This document shows positions 1 to 6,382 of a stretch of DNA of 18,073 nt, piece after piece (positions within the stretch are counted from its first letter, which is position 1; each line of letters begins with the position of its first letter). The notes below the pieces were generated by a model, which saw only the letters and a program-made list of their open reading frames with translations, did not search any database and was not told where the DNA came from. Both the position numbers and the translations under genes were made by a program. The stretch is taken from contig DNZD01000013.1 of NCBI GenBank assembly GCA_003504855.1, positions 1 to 18,073 of the forward strand. Direction: 5' to 3'. The DNA is from Cytophagales bacterium (GTDB taxonomy: Bacteria > Bacteroidota > Bacteroidia > Cytophagales > Cyclobacteriaceae).

Positions 1-414
1 CTGTATCGAGGCGGCTTGCCGACGATGAAAGGCAATGAAGCCGCCTACAGAGAGTCATTTGCCCGAATGATGGAAATGATAAAGTTGTTTCATGCCAACG
101 GAGTCACCTTTCTTCCCGGAACGGATGACTTCCCTGGATTTGCGCTCCATCGCGAATTGGAGTTGTATGCAAAAGCCGGAGTTCCCAATGCAGAAGTCCT
201 GCGCAAAGCTACCCTGTTATCTGCTCAGGTAGCAGGTAAGTCGGCTTCACTGGGTACCATTGAAGTTGGTAAGCAGGCTAACCTCATTCTTGTGGATGGC
301 GACCCGGTGAAAAATATCAGTGACATCCGTCGGGTGGAGTGGACCGTCAAGAATGGCCGAATGTATGAAGCGAAAGCCTTGTTTGCTTCCTATAGATTTG
401 GCTTCTGGAAGTAG
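1..414 (+). CDS. Amidohydrolase family protein, C-terminal part (5' end outside window)
   Basis: The reading frame is open from base 1 and ends with TAG at 412-414, so this is the last 137 codons of a longer gene; the TTG at 16 is internal, not a start. The sequence fits the metal-dependent amidohydrolase (imidazolonepropionase-like) superfamily. FLPGTDDF contains the Asp that usually supplies the late metal ligand. The LGTIEVGKQANLILVDGDP stretch is the typical return to the small beta-sandwich subdomain, and the ending with VEWTVKNGRMY is also usual. The HxH and middle His ligands lie upstream, so substrate cannot be judged. It faces the DUF2007 gene tail-to-tail with nine bases between stops. 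Superfamily is clear; specific function is not. Confidence 0.85.
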   Translation: MYRGGLPTMKGNEAAYRESFARMMEMIKLFHANGVTFLPGTDDFPGFALHRELELYAKAGVPNAEVLRKATLLSAQVAGKSASLGTIEVGKQANLILVDGDPVKNISDIRRVEWTVKNGRMYEAKALFASYRFGFWK

Positions 415-423
415 GTCAGGAAA

Positions 424-654
424 CTAGTCTGTTTCGTCGGTCAGTATTTCTTCTACCTGCGCTTTGTCTTTCTCGAAGATGTGCAGGCGCACACCCGGGA
501 ATATCTGGTTGCGCAAAGGAAAGAACCCGGTAAAATTCTCTTCGGTCAGGAAGCAGGGGATACCATAGGCGTCCAGTTTGGTCTTGGCGAGGTTGGCCTG
601 AATGGGCGTATCATAAGCACTAAAGATGATAATCTTGTCGTTGCTTGCGTCCAT
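424..654 (-). CDS. DUF2007-type putative signal-transducing protein
   Basis: A 76-residue soluble protein without signal peptide or membrane span. The pattern is that of DUF2007: a first strand IIIFSAYD, a helix over QANLAKTKLDAYGIPC, an acidic turn LTEEN, a second strand GVRLHIFE and a final helix DKAQVEEIL. The fold resembles a small ferredoxin-like or PII-like unit. The family is annotated as putative signal transducing but no ligand is established. The start ATG lies two bases after the stop of the dioxygenase gene, so the two are almost certainly co-transcribed, with this one second. Nothing in the sequence links it mechanistically to the dioxygenase; in many genomes DUF2007 genes sit beside unrelated genes. 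Confidence 0.8.
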   Translation of the reverse strand: MDASNDKIIIFSAYDTPIQANLAKTKLDAYGIPCFLTEENFTGFFPLRNQIFPGVRLHIFEKDKAQVEEILTDETD

Positions 655-656
655 GC

Positions 657-1529
657 TCAGGCAATTTTTACGGAAGTCATGGTCAACGAACCCATCACAC
701 TCTTGTCGTTGAAGAAAGAGGCGGATTCATTTTTCTCCTGCAGTCCCAGTACATACAGCAGGGGCAGGTAATGTTCAGGCGTAGGAATGGCGTACCGTGC
801 CGCGGTACCCAATGCCTCGTATTGGATTAATGCCTGATGATCGCGGTTGGTGATGAGTCGCTTAAACGTGTCATTCATTTCCACCGCCCAGTCAAAACCG
901 CCTTCCGGATTATGCCAATCGATCATGCGGAGGTTGTGAACCATGTTGCCACTGCCAATGATCAACACTCCCTTTCTTCTCAAGGCACTGAGTTCTTTGG
1001 CCAACTCATAATGGAACGAAGGTTTTTGGGTATAGTCAATGCTCAATTGCAATACTGGAATATTCGCTTTGGGGTACATCCGCTTCACAATACTCCAGGT
1101 GCCATGATCCAGGCCCCATTCATGATCCAGTCCTACGGTCGTCTTGTGGATCATCGCGGCGGTTTCTTTTGCGAGAGCCGGGTTGCCCGGGGCAGGATAT
1201 TGCACATCGAAGAGGGCTTGCGGAAATCCATAAAAGTCATGGATCGTTTTCGGGTTTTCCATCGCCGTGATGTGCGTGCCACGGGTAAACCAATGTGCAG
1301 AGATACAGAGTACCGCCGCGGGTACAGGCAGGGTCTTGCCCAATGCTTCCCATTGTGAGGAGAAGCTATTGTCTTCAATGCCGTTCATGGGCGAGCCATG
1401 CCCCACAAACAAGGCGGGCAGCCGTGTAGCCTGGTCGTCGAGGGTATCAGAGAATTTCCTGAGGTCATTTAATGAGTTCATGGCAAGGAGTCCGAGGGCG
1501 GTTTGATGAAAAAATTCGTTTCGATTCAT
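657..1529 (-). CDS. ygiD: 4,5-DOPA dioxygenase extradiol-like protein (LigB superfamily)
   Basis: A 290-residue member of the class III extradiol ring-cleavage dioxygenase family, best known from E. coli YgiD, which opens the catechol ring of L-DOPA in vitro using a single metal. Candidate metal and catalytic histidines are visible: H44 in FVGHGSPMN, H79 in ISAHW, H142 in LDHGTW, H198 in GNMVHN and H253 in PTPEHYLPLLY. The length is slightly above the roughly 270 of YgiD because of an N-terminal extension; Met17 is an alternative start that would remove most of it. A perfect inverted repeat (1530-1545) directly abuts the annotated start. The DUF2007 gene follows two bases downstream. The physiological substrate in this organism is unknown. 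Confidence 0.9.
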   Translation of the reverse strand: MNRNEFFHQTALGLLAMNSLNDLRKFSDTLDDQATRLPALFVGHGSPMNGIEDNSFSSQWEALGKTLPVPAAVLCISAHWFTRGTHITAMENPKTIHDFYGFPQALFDVQYPAPGNPALAKETAAMIHKTTVGLDHEWGLDHGTWSIVKRMYPKANIPVLQLSIDYTQKPSFHYELAKELSALRRKGVLIIGSGNMVHNLRMIDWHNPEGGFDWAVEMNDTFKRLITNRDHQALIQYEALGTAARYAIPTPEHYLPLLYVLGLQEKNESASFFNDKSVMGSLTMTSVKIA

Positions 1530-1545
1530 TGTTGTAGATACAACA
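1530..1545. promoter_or_regulatory. Perfect inverted repeat abutting the ygiD start codon (candidate operator)
   Basis: TGTTGTA-GA-TACAACA has two fully complementary 7-base arms around a 2-base centre and ends at the base next to the ygiD ATG (1529). A protein bound here would cover the transcription or translation start. The same half-site TGTTGTA recurs at 1648-1654 nearer the sigma-factor gene. The size suits a dimeric repressor such as a MarR- or TetR-type protein, but no such gene is in the window, so the regulator is inference. Confidence 0.4.
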
Positions 1546-1692
1546 GTCTAATCTGACTAATAGTTGCTTAGCCGAAAAATAATCAATAGCGCGCTAAAAA
1601 TACCTGAATTCGCGGTTTTGAGGCTGTTATGACTAAATTGTGGATTCTGTTGTAACAAACCCCCTGGCCGGGCGTCTGGCTATTGTAACCCA
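1546..1692. other. Divergent intergenic region between ygiD and the sigma-factor gene
   Basis: No coding sequence is supported here. It must contain the promoters of both divergent units. It holds a perfect 10-base palindrome TAGCGCGCTA at 1587-1596 followed by an A run, a TAAATTG sequence at 1634-1640 that resembles a Bacteroidota -7 box for the sigma gene, and a TGTTGTAACAAA stretch at 1648-1659. The promoter assignment is weak because no well-spaced -33 TTG is evident. Confidence 0.4.
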
Positions 1693-2208
1693 ATGGACTT
1701 GCAGACTTTTCAGGATCGTGTTTTCCCGGTGAAGAACAAACTATTCCGGTTTGCCTTTCGCCTCCTGGGCAGCAGTGATGATGCCAAGGACGTGGTGCAG
1801 GAGGTGCTGATCAAAGTATGGAGCGGGCGGGAGCAGTTGGATCAGATCCAGAATATGGAAGCCTGGTGCATGCGGGTGACGCGCAATTTGTCGCTGGACC
1901 GCTTGCGGGCGCAACAACGACGCCCCGAGGAGTCTATCGAAAGAGGCCTGTATGTACAGGGCGATACCCACTCGCCGTTGGATTCGGTTGAATTATCGGA
2001 AAGTATGAAGCGTATAGGAGAACTAATGGCCAGCCTTCCGGACAAGCAGCGACAGGTGATGCACCTGCGCGATGTGGAAGGATACAGTTACCAGGAGATC
2101 GCAGATATTCTGGAGTTGGACATGAATCAGGTGAAGGTGAATTTGTTTCGTGCCCGTCAATCGGTGCGCGAACAATTGCAAAAAATAAGTGCATATGGAC
2201 TCTCGTAA
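1693..2208 (+). CDS. RNA polymerase sigma-70 factor, ECF subfamily
   Basis: A 171-residue ECF (group 4) sigma factor, which directs core RNA polymerase to a small regulon. Region 2 spans about residues 10-85, with FRFAFRLLGSSDDAKDVVQEV followed by the LIKVW motif of the -10-binding helix and RVTRNLSLDRLRAQ. Region 4 covers about 120-168: LPDKQRQVMHLRDVEGYS, then the helix-turn-helix YQEIADILELDMNQVKVNLFR that reads the -35. Region 3 is absent, as expected. Length is normal for the family. The next gene overlaps its 3' end by 14 bases, the usual arrangement for a cognate anti-sigma factor. It heads a same-strand cluster reaching the ABC permease at 6100. Confidence 0.93.
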   Translation: MDLQTFQDRVFPVKNKLFRFAFRLLGSSDDAKDVVQEVLIKVWSGREQLDQIQNMEAWCMRVTRNLSLDRLRAQQRRPEESIERGLYVQGDTHSPLDSVELSESMKRIGELMASLPDKQRQVMHLRDVEGYSYQEIADILELDMNQVKVNLFRARQSVREQLQKISAYGLS

Positions 2209-2710
2209 TCAAATCGGCGACTTGCTGGAACGCTATTGGAAGTGCGAAACCTCTTTGGAGGAGGAGCAGGCGCTTCGCAGCTATTTTCAGGGTGATCACA
2301 TTCCGGCAGACATGCAGGAGGCAGCCCGGTTGTTCCGGTTCTTCGAAATGGAGAAGCAAAAAAAACTGGAAGAAAATTTTGAACCGGCCGTAACAAAGGA
2401 GTTGCAGCGTCGTCGTGGAGGTAAGATCATCAGCCTGGTAACCATAACCCAGGTGGCCCGCATCGCAGCCGGCGTGTTGGTGTTGGTGGTCGCGACATTT
2501 TTCGTTCGACAGGAGATCAGGAAATCATACCCGCAGGAAGTGCAGGACACGTATACCGATCCGCAGCTGGCCTTTGAAGAGACAAAGAAGGCACTGCAAA
2601 TGATTGGAAATACCTTCGGTAAGGCACGACATGAAGCTAGTAAAATAAAGATGTTCAACGAAGCAGAAAAGAAAATTCAGGGCAAGGCAGCCGACAAAAC
2701 AAGTATTTAA
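2195..2710 (+). CDS. Single-span membrane protein, candidate anti-sigma factor
   Basis: A 171-residue protein starting at ATG 2195 inside the sigma-factor gene; a GTG at 2189 would add two residues and is less likely. The first 85 residues are cytoplasmic-looking and helical, beginning IGDLLERYWKCETSLEEEQ, a pattern frequent at the N-terminus of Bacteroidota proteins encoded next to ECF sigma factors. A run of basic residues (RRRGGK, 72-77) precedes one membrane span at about 87-104. The C-terminal 65 residues are polar and helical, probably periplasmic. Topology, 14-base overlap with the sigma gene and gene order argue for an anti-sigma factor. I see no clear zinc-binding ZAS motif (HxxxCxxC), so the assignment rests on context and is moderate. 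Confidence 0.7.
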   Translation: MDSRNQIGDLLERYWKCETSLEEEQALRSYFQGDHIPADMQEAARLFRFFEMEKQKKLEENFEPAVTKELQRRRGGKIISLVTITQVARIAAGVLVLVVATFFVRQEIRKSYPQEVQDTYTDPQLAFEETKKALQMIGNTFGKARHEASKIKMFNEAEKKIQGKAADKTSI

Positions 2711-2737
2711 TCAAGCAATCATTTTAACAACAAGTAT

Positions 2738-3283
2738 ATGAAAAAGGTAGTGTTAGCAGTGGTGATGGTGGTGATGGCCGTAACGGCCAGGGCGCAGGGT
2801 GATGCTGTAACAAAATTCTTTAACAAGTATCAGGATGATCCTGAATTCACCCAGGTAACGGTCAGCAGCAAGATGTTTGGCCTGATTACCAACATGGAAG
2901 TGAAGAATCCGGAAGATAAGGAAGTGCTGGATGCCATCAGCCGCATCAAAGGACTTCGTATCCTGGCCAAAGACAATGCGCGCAATTCCCGTGAATTGTA
3001 CAAGGAAGCGCTGTCAGCCATTCCCAAAGATTACGAGGAGCTGATGTTCGTTCGCGATAAAGACCAGGACATGAAGTTTCTGATCCGCGAGACCAGCCCT
3101 GGTAAAATCAGTGAATTGCTCATGATCGCAGCAGGTAACGATGATTTCAAAATGCTCAGCCTGTTTGGCGACATCGACCTGAAGAAGATCGGTAAGATTG
3201 GCAACAAGATGAACATCGACGGCCTTGATCAACTCCACAAGATTGACAAGAACGATGGCGACAAGAAGAATGAGCAGGAATAA
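2738..3283 (+). CDS. Secreted DUF4252 protein A
   Basis: A 181-residue protein with a signal peptide (MKKVVLAVVMVVMAVTARAQ, cleavage after about residue 20). No lipobox Cys is seen, so it is probably a soluble or peripheral periplasmic protein. The mature part matches DUF4252: KFFNKYQDDPEFTQVTVSS followed by KMFGLI, a helix, then the ISRIKGLRILA strand, a helical segment, LMFVRDKDQDMKFLIRE and a final LLMIAAGNDDFKMLSLFGDIDL strand block. The C-terminus adds a strongly charged tail rich in Lys and Asp (about 168-181). It starts 27 bases after the candidate anti-sigma gene and is first of three consecutive family members. The family has no known biochemical activity. Confidence 0.88.
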   Translation: MKKVVLAVVMVVMAVTARAQGDAVTKFFNKYQDDPEFTQVTVSSKMFGLITNMEVKNPEDKEVLDAISRIKGLRILAKDNARNSRELYKEALSAIPKDYEELMFVRDKDQDMKFLIRETSPGKISELLMIAAGNDDFKMLSLFGDIDLKKIGKIGNKMNIDGLDQLHKIDKNDGDKKNEQE

Positions 3284-3300
3284 TCAATCCTATTAGCCAT

Positions 3301-3337
3301 ATCAGGCCCCGTTGTGTCCATCACGACGGGGCTTGAT
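3301..3337 (+). terminator. Strong hairpin between DUF4252 genes A and B (terminator or attenuator)
   Basis: A 16-base-pair stem with two G-T(U) wobbles closes a 5-base loop (TCCAT, 3317-3321). The core is GCCCCGTTGTG at 3306-3316 against CACGACGGGGC at 3322-3332, and the stem extends with ATCAG on the left and TTGAT on the right. The downstream flank TAATCTCTACAC has no continuous T run, so complete rho-independent termination is doubtful. Lying 17 bases after gene A and 13 before gene B in one orientation, it could limit expression of genes B and C and the ABC genes, or protect the upstream mRNA. Confidence 0.6.
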
Positions 3338-3350
3338 TAATCTCTACACA

Positions 3351-3839
3351 ATGAAAAAGATATTGATCCTGATGACCCTGGTGGTTTTCAGCCAGGCAAC
3401 CTTTGCGCAAAGCAGGAGTTTTGAGAAGCTGCGTGAGAAGTTCCACGGCGCCGCAGACGTGCACACCCTGAAAATAGGAGGCATTTTCCTGCGTGTGGTC
3501 ATGAAACTGGCCACTTCAGATGATCTGGAGGCCCGTGAGATGCTTCGTTCTGTAAATCAGGTCAGGCTGATGGTTATCCCGCAGGAGGCATTTGAGCGAC
3601 AAGGGCTCTCCGTAGATGGATTTCGCAGCGTGCTCCGCAAGGATGCTTTTGATGAGATGACGGAAGTGCGAAATGGCAAGGACCGGGTTACCGTTTATAT
3701 GCGTCCGGACAGCAACCAGTCGAACCGTTATTTCGTATTAGTGGCAAACGATGAAGAAGTGGTGGCCATGGAAATGAAAGGTAATGTTGATACAGAATGG
3801 CTGGCAAAGAATAACTTTGTAAAGGCGGGTGCCCGATAA
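3351..3839 (+). CDS. Secreted DUF4252 protein B
   Basis: A 162-residue secreted protein starting at ATG 3351; an upstream in-frame GTG at 3312 lies inside the hairpin and would bury the signal peptide, so it is rejected. The signal peptide MKKILILMTLVVFSQATFAQ is clear. The mature part follows the DUF4252 order but is more diverged: FEKLREKFHGAADVHTLKIG, IFLRVVMKLA, VNQVRLMVIPQE, an amphipathic helix, RVTVYMRPD and RYFVLVANDEEVVAMEMKGNVD. Compared with genes A and C it is shorter and lacks the charged C-terminal tail. It is preceded by the hairpin and followed after only four bases by gene C, so B and C are surely on one transcript. Confidence 0.85.
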   Translation: MKKILILMTLVVFSQATFAQSRSFEKLREKFHGAADVHTLKIGGIFLRVVMKLATSDDLEAREMLRSVNQVRLMVIPQEAFERQGLSVDGFRSVLRKDAFDEMTEVRNGKDRVTVYMRPDSNQSNRYFVLVANDEEVVAMEMKGNVDTEWLAKNNFVKAGAR

Positions 3840-3843
3840 TCAC

Positions 3844-4392
3844 ATGAAAAAGTTTCTTACAGTAATTGGTTTGTTTGCAGCGGTCACTGCCTTTGGCCAG
3901 GCGGAGACTACGCAGGCTCTTCAGAAGAAGTACGAAGACGGCTTTGTGCTCTTCTTCTATAAGAACACGTTGCGTATGCTTAACCAGGCTGACAACAAGG
4001 AATTTGATGAATTGGTGAGGAACATTGAGAAGCTTAAGTTTTTGATGATTGAGAAGAAGGAAGGCAGGCTTGCACCGGCTGAATTTCTTAAAATCAAAAC
4101 CGACTATAAAGCGGAGTCCTACGAGTCGGTCATGAATGCCCGTTATGAAGGCCGGAATCTGGAAGTCTTTATCCGCGATAAGAAAGGTGAGAAGCTGAGA
4201 ACGGTTATTTTGGTGAATGATTCAACGAACCTGATGGTGCTCGATATGATCGGCACGCTGGATGTCACGAAGGCCGGCTCGCTCTTCAGCATGATCGACA
4301 GCAGCCAGGAGGTCACCGGCAGAGTCAAAGCCTTTACCAAACGCAAGAATGGCAAGGACGAAAAGGATGAGAAGGAAGAATCTGATCATTAA
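3844..4392 (+). CDS. Secreted DUF4252 protein C
   Basis: A 182-residue secreted protein beginning at ATG 3844, four bases after gene B; upstream in-frame codons would place residues before a normal MKK signal peptide (MKKFLTVIGLFAAVTAFGQ) and are rejected. The mature part has the DUF4252 pattern: LQKKYEDGFVLFFYKN, IEKLKFLMIEKKEG, YEGRNLEVFIRDKKGEKL and RTVILVNDSTNLMVLDMIGTLDV. The last 20 residues are a Lys/Asp/Glu-rich tail, KRKNGKDEKDEKEESDH, as in gene A. The ABC ATPase gene begins 12 bases downstream, tying the secreted trio to a transporter. Confidence 0.85.
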   Translation: MKKFLTVIGLFAAVTAFGQAETTQALQKKYEDGFVLFFYKNTLRMLNQADNKEFDELVRNIEKLKFLMIEKKEGRLAPAEFLKIKTDYKAESYESVMNARYEGRNLEVFIRDKKGEKLRTVILVNDSTNLMVLDMIGTLDVTKAGSLFSMIDSSQEVTGRVKAFTKRKNGKDEKDEKEESDH

Positions 4393-4404
4393 TTCAATCC
4401 AAAC

Positions 4405-5319
4405 TTGGAAAACGTATTAACCATTCAGGGGCTGACCAAGAATTTTGGTCGCTTGTGCGCGGTGAATAACCTGAATCTGGAAATTCAGCGCGGTCAGGTG
4501 TTTGGTATGCTGGGACCCAACGGCAGCGGAAAAACTACCACCCTAGGCATGCTTATGGGGGTGATCAATCCTACCGTGGGAAGTTTCTCCTGGTTTGGAC
4601 AACCACCGACTCATCACCTGCGAAAGAAGATTGGTGCGGTGCTGGAGCATCCGATATTTTATCCTTACCTCAGTGGCCGCAAGAACCTGGAATTGATGTG
4701 CCTGATCAAGGAAGCACCTCCGGAAAACGTTCAAAAGGTACTTGCCTTGGTGGAACTTTCGGGCAGGCAAGAAGATAAATACAGAACATATTCCCTGGGT
4801 ATGAAACAACGCCTGGCCATTGCTTCGGCGTTGCTCAATGATCCCATTGTGCTTATTCTCGATGAACCTACCAATGGCCTGGATCCGATGGGTATTGCAG
4901 AGATACGGGATATCATCCGCCGTATTGCGAACGATGGTAAAACCATTATTCTGGCCAGTCACCTGCTCGACGAAGTGCAAAAGGTGTGTACTCACTTTGC
5001 CATCCTTCGCAAGGGGAACCTGGTGCACAGCGGTCCCGTGGATGATGTAGGCAAAGGAGAGGAAAGCGTGGAGGTCATGGCGTACCATGATGACCTGGCG
5101 CTGATACTTGAATCTTTTGAAGGCACCCTTTCGATGAAGCGGGAGACCCAACAGTTTGTCGTGAAGATGAAACCGGGATTTCATGCGAATGACATCAATC
5201 GCTATCTGTTTGAGAAGGGAGTGACGGCAACACACCTCGTCACCCAGAAGAAGAGCCTGGAAAAACAATTTCTTGAAATCTTAGCTGAAGCCGACCATGC
5301 TGCACCTGCTAAAAATTGA
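4405..5319 (+). CDS. ABC transporter ATP-binding protein (BcrA/NatA-like)
   Basis: A 304-residue ABC ATPase that would energise the adjacent permease. Walker A is GPNGSGKTT (37-45), the signature helix is YSLGMKQRLAIAS (129-141), Walker B with catalytic Glu is VLILDEPTNGLD (149-160) and the switch His is H186 in ILASHL. The Q-loop position reads VLEHPIFYPYLSGRKNL, with Glu rather than Gln, as is common in the BcrA-like subgroup. About 85 residues after the nucleotide-binding domain form a C-terminal extension usual for this class. The start is TTG 4405: no ATG occurs before the Walker A region and the first strand (VLTIQGLTKNFG) needs this N-terminus. It overlaps the permease gene by 23 bases. 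Substrate unknown. Confidence 0.92.
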   Translation: MENVLTIQGLTKNFGRLCAVNNLNLEIQRGQVFGMLGPNGSGKTTTLGMLMGVINPTVGSFSWFGQPPTHHLRKKIGAVLEHPIFYPYLSGRKNLELMCLIKEAPPENVQKVLALVELSGRQEDKYRTYSLGMKQRLAIASALLNDPIVLILDEPTNGLDPMGIAEIRDIIRRIANDGKTIILASHLLDEVQKVCTHFAILRKGNLVHSGPVDDVGKGEESVEVMAYHDDLALILESFEGTLSMKRETQQFVVKMKPGFHANDINRYLFEKGVTATHLVTQKKSLEKQFLEILAEADHAAPAKN

Positions 5320-6100
5320 TCTAAAGAAGCTGATTGATTACCGGACATTCTGGGTAATCTGCGGATTGTACTTCATCACCCTGATCGCCGGAGCATCGAG
5401 CGGGATGGAGTTGGTGAAGTGGCTTGACCGTACCATAGAAGGATTTGGTGGCAACATCAATATTCAGCGGATTCCCATCTACCATTTTCCGGATATCTGG
5501 CAGAACCTGGCCTGGTGTGGCGGGTTGCTGAAAATCGGCTTGGGAATCATGGTGGTTATTTCCATCACCAATGAGTTTACATACCGCACCATACGACAAA
5601 ATATCATTGATGGCCTCAGCCGCGAGGAGTTTCTGTATTCGAAGGTGCTGACCAATGTGACACTGAGTGTACTCAGCAGCGTGGGTCTGTTTATTATTGC
5701 CGTGGTGTGCGGACTTATCTATTCTCCGGAATACGATTTCCCATATGGATTCACCGGAATTGAGTTCTTCCTCGCTTATTTCCTTGAAATCTTTGCTTTT
5801 CTCTCATTTGCCCTCATGCTGGGTACCCTGATCAATCGTTCAGGACTCACCATTGTGCTTTTGCTCAATTCATATCTGATCGAATTGATCATCAAGGAAA
5901 ATGTAGACAATTACTTTCCGGGTATTGTTCCTTTCTTTCCCCTGGAGTCGATCATGAACCTGGTGCCCATGCCTTTTGCGCGCTATTTTCTTCAGGAGAT
6001 CCGCGATTATGTTACCCTGACGTCAGTGGTTACAGCCCTCGTGTGGACATTCCTCTTCAATTACTTCACGTACCTGAAGTTAAAAAGGTCGGATATCTAG
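5297..6100 (+). CDS. ABC-2 type transporter permease
   Basis: A 267-residue inner-membrane protein with about six hydrophobic spans (near residues 17-35, 75-92, 118-142, 155-178, 183-200 and 242-262). The segment NEFTYRTIRQNIIDGLSREEF after the second span is characteristic of ABC-2 exporters of the NosY/BcrB-like type, and corresponds to the coupling region that meets the ATPase. The ATG at 5297 lies within the ATPase gene (23-base overlap), implying translational coupling. It is last in the cluster starting with the sigma factor. Its TAG shares a CTAG with the stop of the convergent membrane-protein gene. Exported substrate cannot be inferred. Confidence 0.9.
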   Translation: MLHLLKIDLKKLIDYRTFWVICGLYFITLIAGASSGMELVKWLDRTIEGFGGNINIQRIPIYHFPDIWQNLAWCGGLLKIGLGIMVVISITNEFTYRTIRQNIIDGLSREEFLYSKVLTNVTLSVLSSVGLFIIAVVCGLIYSPEYDFPYGFTGIEFFLAYFLEIFAFLSFALMLGTLINRSGLTIVLLLNSYLIELIIKENVDNYFPGIVPFFPLESIMNLVPMPFARYFLQEIRDYVTLTSVVTALVWTFLFNYFTYLKLKRSDI

Positions 6101-6342
6101 TCTTTGCGGGAAGTAAGCCAGGCTACAGCCTGATACAGCAAACCAAGTATCATTAGCTGAATAATCCAGTTCCTCAGCGTATCACTGGCAGAGTGCGATG
6201 CATGGTCTATATCAATGAATCGTTGAATCACGGCGATCGCCAAGGTGATAGCAATGGCCCAACCCGGAATTGATTTCGGGAAGTATATGGGGCCATTTCG
6301 GCGAAACCACGGAAAGTGGAGGTTCACAGGCTGAAAATACAA
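6097..6342 (-). CDS. Small two-span membrane protein, unknown function
   Basis: An 81-residue protein. The N-terminal segment (NLHFPWFRRNGPIYFPKS) is followed by a hydrophobic span at about 28-42 (WAIAITLAIAVIQ), a polar linker with DIDHASHSASD, and a second span at about 58-75 (WIIQLMILGLLYQAVAWL). The motif with an aromatic/basic lead and PKS before the first span recurs in Bacteroidota small membrane proteins as I recall; I know of no function. The start is TTG 6342, with GTG a few codons later as the alternative; no ATG is available, so the N-terminus is uncertain. It diverges from the SemiSWEET gene across 40 bases, and its stop overlaps that of the ABC permease. Confidence 0.68.
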   Translation of the reverse strand: MYFQPVNLHFPWFRRNGPIYFPKSIPGWAIAITLAIAVIQRFIDIDHASHSASDTLRNWIIQLMILGLLYQAVAWLTSRKD

Positions 6343-6359
6343 CCGCCCGCTGGTTTATT

Positions 6360-6367
6360 TATATTTG
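6360..6367 (+). promoter_or_regulatory. Candidate -7 box for the SemiSWEET gene
   Basis: TATATTTG matches the Bacteroidota -7 consensus TAnnTTTG at all fixed positions and lies 15 bases before the ATG at 6383, leaving a leader of about ten bases. No good -33 TTG is visible 19-21 bases upstream, which keeps confidence moderate. Confidence 0.45.
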
Positions 6368-6382
6368 TCGCCCGCGAAAACT

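Noticed and set aside
837..1358. Plus-strand open frame of 173 codons opposite ygiD
   Set aside because: The minus strand encodes a complete extradiol dioxygenase with conserved His residues; this is a shadow frame.
3312..3350. Upstream GTG start for DUF4252 gene B
   Set aside because: The codons fall inside the hairpin and would hide the normal MKK signal peptide that starts at 3351.
4543..5268. Long open frame (241 codons) on the minus strand inside the ABC ATPase gene
   Set aside because: It lies wholly opposite a gene with all ABC motifs, has no recognisable domain and is explained by codon bias of the real gene.
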